A DNA stretch of 28,628 nucleotides from JBDHTS01 sp044221445 (GTDB taxonomy: Bacteria > Pseudomonadota > Alphaproteobacteria > Micavibrionales > Micavibrionaceae), in assembly GCA_044221445.1 (NCBI GenBank), contig JBGAPF010000026.1:1-28628 (forward strand), in the 5' to 3' direction. Position 1 is the first letter of the stretch. Each line of letters begins with the position of its first letter. Under the pieces are notes generated by a model. That model was not told where the DNA came from, searched no databases, and worked only from the letters and a program-made list of their open reading frames with translations. Below are positions 15,954-22,413 of the stretch, piece after piece. Both the position numbers and the translations under genes were made by a program.

Positions 15954-17324
15954 ATGATAGCCGCACAGCCTCTTATATCGTCCAAAGCCCGTCACGCCCT
16001 TCAAGGCAGCGTCCGCATTCCGGGCGATAAATCCATGTCTCACCGGGCCCTGATGCTCGGCCTCCTGGCCCAGGGCCAGACGATGATCAGCGGCCTTCTG
16101 GAAGGCGAGGATGTCCTTAACACCGCCATGGCCTGCCGGGCGCTGGGCGCAGGCGTCAGCGGCGGCCAGGACGGGCTGTGGCGCGTGCGCGGCGCAGGGC
16201 TCGGCAGCCTGACGGAACCTGCGTCCGTCCTCGATATGGGGAACAGCGGCACGTCGACCAGGCTGCTGGCGGGCATCATCGCCGGGCACAGGATCAGCGC
16301 CGTCATGACCGGCGACGATTCCCTGATCAAACGCCCGATGAAAAGGATCATCGAACCGCTGTCACAAATGGGGGCGCAGTTCATTACGCGCGAGGGCGGT
16401 CGGCTGCCGATGGCGATCCACGGCGCGCGCGACGCGAAAGGCATTGAATACCGCCTGCCGGTGGCGTCGGCCCAGGTGAAATCCGCAGTGCTTCTCGCCG
16501 GCATGAACGCGACAGACGCGACGACTGTTATCGAAGAACATCCCACCCGCGACCATACCGAAAACATGCTGCGCCATTTCGGCGTGCCGGTTCAGGTGGA
16601 AACACTGGAAAGCGGTGCTCAGGCGATCACGGTGATCGGGTTCCACCGTCCTCAGGGGTGCGCCGTCGACGTTCCCGCCGACCCCAGTTCGGCGGCGTTC
16701 CCCGCTGTCGCCGCCTGCCTTGTCGAGGGATCGAGCATTACCATGCCGAATGTCGGCATCAACGTCCGCCGTGCCGGCTTGTTCCAGACCCTGCAGGAAA
16801 TGGGCGCCGATATCGTGTTCGGGCATGAGCGCATCAGCGCCGGAGAAAAAGTCGCGGACGTGACAGTGCGCGGCAACGGCCCCCTGAAAGGCATCGACGT
16901 GCCGCCCGACCGCGTACCCAGCATGATCGACGAATTCCCCGTCCTGGCGATGGCCGCCGCCTGTGCTGTCGGCACCACGCGCATGCGCGGGCTTGCCGAA
17001 CTGCGCGTAAAGGAAAGCGACCGTCTGAAAATGGTCGCGGACGGTCTTGAGGCCTGCGGGGTAAAAATCGAGATGGGCGAGGACAGCCTGAACGTGCACG
17101 GCACCGGCAAACCGCCCGCGGGCGGTGCTGTGATCGAAACCGCGCTTGACCATCGCATCGCCATGAGCTTTCTCGTGCTGGGCCTTGTGACGGGCCAGCC
17201 GGTAGAGATCGACGACGGCAGCCCGATCCGCACCAGCTTTCCGAATTTCCTTGACCTTATGAATGGTCTGGGCGCAGAAATCGCCGATGCCAGCGACCGG
17301 GTGCTGAAGCGCGCTCTGTCCTGA
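15954..17324 (+). CDS. aroA: 3-phosphoshikimate 1-carboxyvinyltransferase (EPSP synthase), class II
   Basis: A 456-residue enzyme joining shikimate-3-phosphate and PEP in the shikimate pathway. The sequence closely tracks the class II (Agrobacterium CP4-like) type: RIPGDKSMSHRALMLG, GLLEGEDVLNT, GDDSLIKRPMKRI, VASAQVKSAVLLAG, TRDHTENML, PSMIDEFPVLA, ELRVKESDRL and LDHRIAMSFLV. At the site that is alanine in CP4 (GNAATG), this protein reads GNSGTS, so it keeps glycine. It heads the aroA-cmk-rpsA neighbourhood common in Alphaproteobacteria, here with a hybrid histidine kinase between aroA and cmk. ATG 15954 is the only sensible start. Confidence 0.96.
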   Translation: MIAAQPLISSKARHALQGSVRIPGDKSMSHRALMLGLLAQGQTMISGLLEGEDVLNTAMACRALGAGVSGGQDGLWRVRGAGLGSLTEPASVLDMGNSGTSTRLLAGIIAGHRISAVMTGDDSLIKRPMKRIIEPLSQMGAQFITREGGRLPMAIHGARDAKGIEYRLPVASAQVKSAVLLAGMNATDATTVIEEHPTRDHTENMLRHFGVPVQVETLESGAQAITVIGFHRPQGCAVDVPADPSSAAFPAVAACLVEGSSITMPNVGINVRRAGLFQTLQEMGADIVFGHERISAGEKVADVTVRGNGPLKGIDVPPDRVPSMIDEFPVLAMAAACAVGTTRMRGLAELRVKESDRLKMVADGLEACGVKIEMGEDSLNVHGTGKPPAGGAVIETALDHRIAMSFLVLGLVTGQPVEIDDGSPIRTSFPNFLDLMNGLGAEIADASDRVLKRALS

Positions 17325-17381
17325 CTTGACGGGAAGCCGTCGCATCATATTCTTATTTTTTTAGATAAGGCGTTTAAAAGG

Positions 17382-19319
17382 TTGCCCGACAGCGAACGTC
17401 GTTTCCGTCAGATGGCCGACTCGATCAGTCAGATGATCTGGGTCACGCGCCCTGATGGCTTTCACGAATATTACAACAAACGCTGGTATGAATTCACGGG
17501 CGTGCCGGAAGGGTCGACCGACGGCGAGGGGTGGAACGGCATGTTCCATGCCGACGATCAGGAGCGTGCCTGGAAACGCTGGCGGCATTCTCTTGAGACC
17601 GGCGAGCCTTACGAAATCGAATACCGCCTGCGGCGGGCCGACGGGGTTTACCGCTGGGTGCTGGGCAAGGCGTTGCCGTTCCGGGATCCGACCGGCGCCA
17701 TCGTGCGCTGGTACGGCACCTGTACCGATATCGACGACCAGATCGAGCGCCAGCAATTCGCGCGCAGCATCGTCGAAAGCAGCCCCGATTGTATAAAAAT
17801 ACTGGATATGGACGGGCGCCTGTTGTCGATGAATGAGAACGGCTGCAGGCTGATGGAAATCGATGATTTCGGGGTATGCGTCAACCAGGAATGGAAAAAT
17901 TTCTGGAAAGGAAGGGAATACGATAGGGCAAGTCATGCCCTGAAAGAGGCGCAGGCCGGGCGGACCGCTCAGTTCGAGGGGTTTTGCGCCACGGCCCGCG
18001 GCACGCCGAAATGGTGGGAAGTCGTCGTGGCGCCGGTCTGCGACGTCGAAAGCCGGAAACCGCGCCAGTTGCTGTCCATTTCCCGCGACATTACCGAACG
18101 CAAGGCGATCGAGCTCCAGTTGCAGAAGGCGCTCGATGAGGCGGAACAGGCCCGCCGCCGCGCCGAGGAGGCGAACGTCGCCAAATCCGAATTCCTGGCG
18201 AATATGAGCCACGAGATCCGCACGCCGATGAACGCGGTGATCGGCCTTGCCAACCTGCTGGCGATCAGCCAGCCGCTGTCCGAGCGGCAGAAGGAATTCA
18301 TCCGCACCCTGCAGCTGTCTGCCGATACGCTGCTCTCCCTCATCAACGACCTGCTTGATATCGCCAAGATCGAGGCGCGTACGGTGGAACTGGAGAATAT
18401 TCCTTTCAACCTGACGCAGCTGACGCAGGAAATCATCAGCATGATGTCGGTCAAGGCGAGGGAAAAGGGTCTGTATTTCACGGCGTCCGCCGAATGCGTC
18501 GAAAACCGGGTGTTTCTGGGCGACCCGGCCCGGCTGCGCCAGATCATCATGAATCTGTGCAGCAACGCGGTGAAGTTCACCCATGAGGGGGGCGTCAACC
18601 TGAAAATCCACGATGGGCCCTGGCCTGAAAAGGCAGGAAAGGAAAAAATCTGTATCATTGTCGAAGATACCGGCATTGGCATTCCGGAAAACAAGCTCGA
18701 TACGATTTTTGAAAAATTCATGCAGGCGGACAACTCCATCAACCGCAAATACGGCGGCACGGGCCTCGGCCTCGCTATTACCCGCACTCTTGTGGAGACG
18801 ATGGACGGGTCTATCGAGGTCGAAAGCGAAGAGGGCAAAGGCACGACATTCACGGTATGCCTGCCCCTGGAGGCGGCCGACGCCGAAAAGCCCGCTGAAC
18901 CTGCCGAGGCAATGGCCCAGGCGCAGGAGGGCAGCCAGGGGTTGCAAAGAATCCTTCTCGTCGAGGATTATGCCCCGAACGTCCTGGTTGCGGGGACTTT
19001 TCTCGAACAGTTCGGCTTTTCCTATGATGTCGCCTCGAATGGCATCGAGGCGGTCGAACGCGTCAGGTCGGGCAGCTATGCCGCCGTGCTGATGGATGTC
19101 CAGATGCACGGCATGAACGGTCTGGAGGCGACCCAGCTGATCCGTGAAAACGAAGCCGCTACGGGCAGGAGCCGTATTCCCATTATAGGCATGACCGCCC
19201 ACGCCTTGTCCGGTGACCGCGAACGCTGCCTGGCTTCGGGCATGGACGACTACATCGCCAAGCCCTTCAATCCGGACGAACTTCAGGGCAAGCTTCTGGC
19301 CATGACCGATAAGTGCTGA
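17382..19319 (+). CDS. Soluble hybrid histidine kinase (PAS-PAS-HisKA-HATPase-REC)
   Basis: A 645-residue cytoplasmic sensor. PAS 1 lies at about 5-125 (ERRFRQMADSISQMIWVTRP, then RYGTCTDIDDQIE-type end), PAS 2 at about 128-250, and HisKA with H277 in LANMSHEIRTPMNAVIGL. The HATPase domain has NLCSNAVKFTHEGG, DTGIGIPENKL and GTGLGLAITRTL. A receiver domain follows at about 525-640 with phospho-acceptor D572 in LMDVQMHGMNG and K-P-F near its end. No membrane segment is present. The start is a TTG (17382) directly before the first PAS helix; the next ATG (17412) would trim that helix. It lies between aroA and cmk in the same direction with short gaps, so it may be carried on their transcript. 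The downstream phosphorelay partner is not in the window. Confidence 0.92.
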   Translation: MPDSERRFRQMADSISQMIWVTRPDGFHEYYNKRWYEFTGVPEGSTDGEGWNGMFHADDQERAWKRWRHSLETGEPYEIEYRLRRADGVYRWVLGKALPFRDPTGAIVRWYGTCTDIDDQIERQQFARSIVESSPDCIKILDMDGRLLSMNENGCRLMEIDDFGVCVNQEWKNFWKGREYDRASHALKEAQAGRTAQFEGFCATARGTPKWWEVVVAPVCDVESRKPRQLLSISRDITERKAIELQLQKALDEAEQARRRAEEANVAKSEFLANMSHEIRTPMNAVIGLANLLAISQPLSERQKEFIRTLQLSADTLLSLINDLLDIAKIEARTVELENIPFNLTQLTQEIISMMSVKAREKGLYFTASAECVENRVFLGDPARLRQIIMNLCSNAVKFTHEGGVNLKIHDGPWPEKAGKEKICIIVEDTGIGIPENKLDTIFEKFMQADNSINRKYGGTGLGLAITRTLVETMDGSIEVESEEGKGTTFTVCLPLEAADAEKPAEPAEAMAQAQEGSQGLQRILLVEDYAPNVLVAGTFLEQFGFSYDVASNGIEAVERVRSGSYAAVLMDVQMHGMNGLEATQLIRENEAATGRSRIPIIGMTAHALSGDRERCLASGMDDYIAKPFNPDELQGKLLAMTDKC

Positions 19320-19369
19320 TACAGGCTTTATCTGTTCCCTTTGGGGCTGTTCGCGATTAAAAAGAATCC

Positions 19370-20023
19370 ATGACGGCTAAAAAGATCATCGCCATCGACG
19401 GCACGGCGGCCAGCGGCAAGGGGACGCTGGCGCGGCGGCTGGCGGCGCTTTACGGGTTTCCTCATCTTGATACCGGCCTGCTGTACCGCTACGCGGGCGT
19501 GGAGGGGCTGCGGCGCGGCGTCGATATCGACGATGCCGCCCTGGCGTCCGCGCTTGCCCTTGAACTCGCGGCGGCACTGGGGCCGGATACGCTGTCGGAT
19601 CCTGCCTATCGCGGCACCGAAGCCGGCCCCGCGGCCAGCCGGATCAGCCTTCATCCCGGCGTCCGCCAGGCGTTGTTCGACCTGCAGCGGGATTTTATCC
19701 GCAACGCGCCGGACGGCGCGGTTCTGGACGGGCGCGATATCGGCACCGTGATCTGGCCGGAAGCGCCCGTAAAATTCTTTGTGACGGCGCGTCCGGAAAT
19801 CCGGGCGGAACGCCGCTGGAAAGAGCTGACATCTCAAGGGCTTCCCTCGGTTTACGAGACGGTTCTGGCGGATATGACGGCGCGGGATCTTCGCGACTCG
19901 GAACGTGCCGCGGCGCCTATGAAACGCGCGCCAGATGCCGTCTTGATCGATACGTCGGCCATGACCATTGAAGATGTCATGGCTTTTGCAAAAAACCATG
20001 CGGACCGCCTTTTAGCTTTTTAG
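19370..20023 (+). CDS. cmk: Cytidylate kinase
   Basis: A 217-residue (d)CMP kinase. The P-loop is at 11-19 (GTAASGKGT). It is followed by FPHLDTGLLYRYAGVEGL, RISLHPGVRQALFDLQRDF, LDGRDIGTVIWPEAPVKFFV and a lid-like TARPEIRAERRWKEL. The start is ATG 19370. The stop codon is TAG at 20021-20023, and its G is the first base of the mobile element's inverted repeat. Rejoining the flanks at the target duplication restores TAA at the same place, so the protein length is unchanged by the insertion. Sequences beyond the stop are displaced: the HAD gene and rpsA now lie 3.5 kb further away. Confidence 0.95.
   Translation: MTAKKIIAIDGTAASGKGTLARRLAALYGFPHLDTGLLYRYAGVEGLRRGVDIDDAALASALALELAAALGPDTLSDPAYRGTEAGPAASRISLHPGVRQALFDLQRDFIRNAPDGAVLDGRDIGTVIWPEAPVKFFVTARPEIRAERRWKELTSQGLPSVYETVLADMTARDLRDSERAAAPMKRAPDAVLIDTSAMTIEDVMAFAKNHADRLLAF
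20015..20022. repeat. Target site duplication, left copy
   Basis: GCTTTTTA immediately precedes the left inverted repeat and is repeated exactly at 23487-23494 after the right one. An 8-bp duplication is within the range made by IS1-family transposases. Confidence 0.9.
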
Positions 20024-20042
20024 GTAGTGGCTCAATTTGAAT
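20023..20042 (+). repeat. Left terminal inverted repeat of the transposon
   Basis: GGTAGTGGCTCAATTTGAAT is the exact reverse complement of 23467-23486. The match ends after 20 bp. Confidence 0.93.
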
Positions 20043-20110
20043 AATCTTGCCGCTTACGCTGCACTGCGGTAAAATCTCCTCAATAATAAAAACGAATCAG
20101 GGAGATCAAA

Positions 20111-20407
20111 ATGCCTACTACGATACCATGCCAAGCCATTCTGGCTGGCAAATGCATCCAGCTTACATATAGCGACTATATCCGCGTCGTTGAAGTCCAC
20201 GCTGCGGGTTATACAAAAGACGAAAACGCCGTTATTCGCGTATGGCAAGTGCGCGGCGGCAGCGTCAGCAATGAACCTGTCGGTTGGAAATTAATGCGGC
20301 TTGATGAAGCAGAATCGATGCACATCATCGATGAAGATTCACAGGCACCCCGCCAAGGATACAAACGAGACGACAAGCATATCCCGCGAATTATGGGACA
20401 AATATAA
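20111..20407 (+). CDS. Unknown 98-residue passenger protein, possibly WYL-like fold
   Basis: MPTTIPCQAILAGKCIQLTY, then SDYIRVVEVHAAGYTKDE, then RVWQVRGGSVSNEPVGWKLM. It ends IPRIMGQI. ATG 20111 has a good Shine-Dalgarno (AGGGAGA), which supports a real gene. The alternation of short strands with an RVVEVH-AxGY and a VGWKLMRLDE segment is reminiscent of free-standing WYL-type beta domains that bind nucleic acids or small ligands, but I cannot confirm that by eye. It sits just inside the left end of the transposon, in the same direction as the transposase, and is followed by a strong hairpin. Its role is unknown. Confidence 0.7.
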   Translation: MPTTIPCQAILAGKCIQLTYSDYIRVVEVHAAGYTKDENAVIRVWQVRGGSVSNEPVGWKLMRLDEAESMHIIDEDSQAPRQGYKRDDKHIPRIMGQI

Positions 20408-20416
20408 TTGATGTTT

Positions 20417-20458
20417 GGCTATCGGCAGCGTTTTTAATAAAAGTCGCTGCCGATAGTC
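20417..20458. terminator. Long perfect hairpin between convergent passenger genes
   Basis: CTATCGGCAGCG (20419-20430) pairs perfectly with CGCTGCCGATAG (20445-20456), and outer G-T and G-C pairs can extend the stem to 14 bp. The loop is 14 nt. No clear T run follows on either side, so it may be a bidirectional terminator of non-standard form or an mRNA 3'-end stabiliser for the two convergent genes. Confidence 0.5.
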
Positions 20459-20465
20459 ACCAAAA

Positions 20466-20876
20466 TCAGTAATTATATTTTCGGTTGAAGTCGCTTTCCC
20501 TGATGATGATCAGAGCAATCAATTCGATGATTGAGACGATGGCGGGTACGGCAGTCCAGCAAAACAGAAGATACATAATCCCCCATCCGGGTTGTCCAAG
20601 GTAGAATTTGTGGGCACCCATCCAGCCGAAAAACAGGCACCACAGGATGGCAGCGGTTTTTGTCTTTTCACCTTTACGCCCGGAAGGCTTGGTTTGAAGA
20701 ACGATAATCTGCGTTGCCTTTTTCCCATCGGTATCGAAGTCGATGGTCAAACCCTCTTGGGGTTCAACTTTGGGCGATGTCCAGTCTGCCCGTGAAAAGC
20801 TGTATCGTGTCCCGTCATGTCCTGAAATGATTCCAGTGTTCGTTTCCGGATGAAACACCAGTATGTTTCCTTGCAT
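20466..20876 (-). CDS. TM2-domain membrane protein with N-terminal cold-shock-like domain
   Basis: A 136-residue protein. The first 60 residues (MQGNILVFHPETNTGIISGH, then DGTRYSFSRADWTS, then GLTIDFDTDGKKATQIIVL) look like a cold-shock/OB-type domain: the G-x-I and GxIxGxDGxRYxF patterns are typical. A lysine-rich linker leads to a TM2 domain of two membrane helices (KTKTAAILWCLFFGWMGAHK, then FYLGQPGWGIMYLLFCW), ending DFNRKYNY. ATG 20876 has AAGGG seven bases upstream, which decides the start, although the frame is open to 20990. It is cargo of the transposon. A long structured leader with a terminator-like hairpin precedes it. The function is not known. Confidence 0.82.
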   Translation of the reverse strand: MQGNILVFHPETNTGIISGHDGTRYSFSRADWTSPKVEPQEGLTIDFDTDGKKATQIIVLQTKPSGRKGEKTKTAAILWCLFFGWMGAHKFYLGQPGWGIMYLLFCWTAVPAIVSIIELIALIIIRESDFNRKYNY

Positions 20877-20896
20877 TGTAATTCCCTTCACCACGT

Positions 20897-21068
20897 TAAA
20901 AGAAGACCACCAAGATCGCTCTTGGTGGCCGAGTGTTAAGAACCGCTCACAAGGGGCGGCGCGATGTACCCAAGCTTGCGCCCTGTACATGACATCGCCA
21001 CCCGACCAAAAAGGTGAGTGACGACACTGTTTGCGGCTGTGTCATGCCGCTTGTGAAAGGGTTCTTAC
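20897..21068 (-). ncRNA. Structured leader RNA ending in a terminator-like hairpin, upstream of the TM2 gene
   Basis: On the minus strand an outer stem pairs TAAGAACC (from 21060-21067) with GGTTCTTA (from 20937-20944). It continues with CACAAG/CTTGTG (21050-21055 with 20948-20953) and a CGGC/GCCG step. It encloses a GACAC/GTGTC hairpin (21023-21043) and a GCGATGT/ACATCGC hairpin (20961-20998). After the multibranch unit comes a perfect 9-bp hairpin, CCACCAAGA-GCGA-TCTTGGTGG (20907-20928), then TCTTCTTTT, as in an intrinsic terminator. The TM2 start follows 20 bases later. This could be an attenuator or riboswitch-like leader, or a separate small RNA. I cannot assign it to a known family. Confidence 0.6.
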
Positions 21069-21100
21069 GCCCCGACCAACCGAAGCCGATCAGCCGGGAA

Positions 21101-21128
21101 GGTATCAGAATGGGTAGAATATGGTCAA
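21101..21128 (-). promoter_or_regulatory. Putative promoter for the structured leader/TM2 gene
   Basis: On the minus strand TTGACC (21123-21128) and GATACC (21101-21106) are 16 bp apart. The expected start near 21093 is about 25 bases before the outer RNA stem. Confidence 0.35.
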
Positions 21129-21324
21129 CAAAATATACCCGTTCTCAAACTTCGTATTTTGGCAGATTGGAATATTCGATTTCTTCAACCATGAAATTAC
21201 TGTTTTTATGCTTTCAAATACTGAATAATTCAAAGTACAAATAATATAAATATTTGAACTGTAAAGTATTGATATTAAATAATATTTGACAATCGAAGCG
21301 GTAATTTTCTATAAAGCCGCCGAA

Positions 21325-22140
21325 ATGAACTGTAAATCGTTTGAGGAACAGATGGTTATATTGAAGTGCCTGATGGAGGGCATAAGCATCCGTGGGGCAT
21401 CGAGAATTACGGGAGCGGCACGAAATACAATCTCAAAGCTAATTGTGGATGTAGGACTCGCTTGTATTCAGTACCAGCGCCAAACCCTGCAAAATTTGAC
21501 CTGTAAACGCATTCAAGCAGATGAACTTTGGTGCGTCCTTTACGCAAAAAGTAAAAATGTCCCAAGCCACATGGTTGGCAAGGCGGGTTCATTGTGGACA
21601 TGGATTGCAATGGATGCTGACACAAAATTTATTCCTTATTGGCATTTGGGAAGCCGTGAGGCTGTTGATGCCGGACAATTCATGAATGGTGTTGCGGGCT
21701 GCCTTGCAAACAGGCCGCAACTGACTACGGATGGATATCGTTCATATCCTGATGCAGTGGAGAACGCATTTGGCCCTGACATTGATTACGCAATGACTAT
21801 TAAAAGTTATGATGAAACTTCAATTCCGAGCGGGACGAAAACAGGGGTATATAAACATTCAGTCATGGGAAATCCTGATCTGGCTCATGCTTCAACCGCC
21901 TTTATTGAACGCTTGAATCTGACCGTCCGGATGTGCGTCCGGCGATATACGCGAAAAACAAATGCATTTTCAAAAAAGCTTGAAAACCATCGATGCATGT
22001 TCGCCTTATTTGTTACATACTACAACTTCATCCGTATTCACCAGACATTGCGGGTAACACCGGCAATGGAGGCTGGCATCAGCAAGACTCTTTGGCAATG
22101 GCAGGATGTGCTTCGCCTGACGTTTCCGGACAGGGTGTAA
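21325..22140 (+). CDS. IS1-family-like DDE transposase
   Basis: A 271-residue transposase. An N-terminal helix-turn-helix is visible (MEGISIRGASRITGAARNTI), followed by the conserved LTCKRIQADELWCVLYAKSK. The likely catalytic triad is D66 (QADELW), D136 (TTDGYRSYP) and E195 (STAFIERLNLTVR), and the tail is HRCMFALFVTYYNFIRIHQT. These features match the IS1-like group found outside enterobacteria, which uses one uninterrupted frame without IS1 frameshifting. I prefer ATG 21325 because homologues begin near that point; the open frame extends to a TTG at 21286. The gene looks intact and sits in the middle of the 3.46-kb element whose ends it presumably recognises. Confidence 0.9.
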   Translation: MNCKSFEEQMVILKCLMEGISIRGASRITGAARNTISKLIVDVGLACIQYQRQTLQNLTCKRIQADELWCVLYAKSKNVPSHMVGKAGSLWTWIAMDADTKFIPYWHLGSREAVDAGQFMNGVAGCLANRPQLTTDGYRSYPDAVENAFGPDIDYAMTIKSYDETSIPSGTKTGVYKHSVMGNPDLAHASTAFIERLNLTVRMCVRRYTRKTNAFSKKLENHRCMFALFVTYYNFIRIHQTLRVTPAMEAGISKTLWQWQDVLRLTFPDRV

Positions 22141-22336
22141 CGGTCAATTGCCGTTTGCCATCTTTCCATCCAACGGTAAAACGTACCCCATCTTTTTCGA
22201 AAACCATGCCCTTATTTGTCATTGTTTGAGGAAAATCCAGTAATTTGCAGAGGTCTTCAAAAAAAAATTCTGGTTTTGAATTCAATAGTATGTGCCGGAC
22301 ATTAACTTCTGCGGAACTTTGAATTCGTTTTCTCAT
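22079..22336 (-). CDS. Unknown 85-residue passenger protein, antisense to the transposase end
   Basis: MRKRIQSSAEVNVRHILLNS, then PEFFFEDLCKLLDFPQTM, then VFEKDGVRFTVGWKDGKRQL. The first 65 residues read like a real folded protein with an amphipathic helix and strands; the last 20 lie opposite the transposase C-terminus. The Shine-Dalgarno is weak (AAAAG directly before ATG). No family is recognised. It occupies most of the gap between the transposase and the 340-residue membrane gene, which favours it being genuine. Confidence 0.5.
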   Translation of the reverse strand: MRKRIQSSAEVNVRHILLNSKPEFFFEDLCKLLDFPQTMTNKGMVFEKDGVRFTVGWKDGKRQLTVTPCPETSGEAHPAIAKESC

Positions 22337-22413
22337 CTTTTATTTATGCAATCAGAATTGCAGTTGCTTTTAGCGAGTAAAACGGATAAGCGGAACGGAA
22401 TAAGAGGTAAATC

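Noticed and set aside
13761..16289. 842-residue open frame on the minus strand
   Set aside because: It lies opposite the GGDEF-EAL gene and the start of aroA, both certain, and has a shadow-like composition rich in R, H, Q, G and D.
17361..19202. 613-residue open frame on the minus strand
   Set aside because: It is the antisense shadow of the hybrid histidine kinase.
20897..21128. Retron-type or CRISPR-type RNA
   Set aside because: There is no reverse transcriptase nearby, and no regularly spaced repeats are present.
21014..21244. 76-residue plus-strand frame over the structured RNA
   Set aside because: It lacks a ribosome site and protein-like sequence; the region is better explained by RNA stems on the minus strand.
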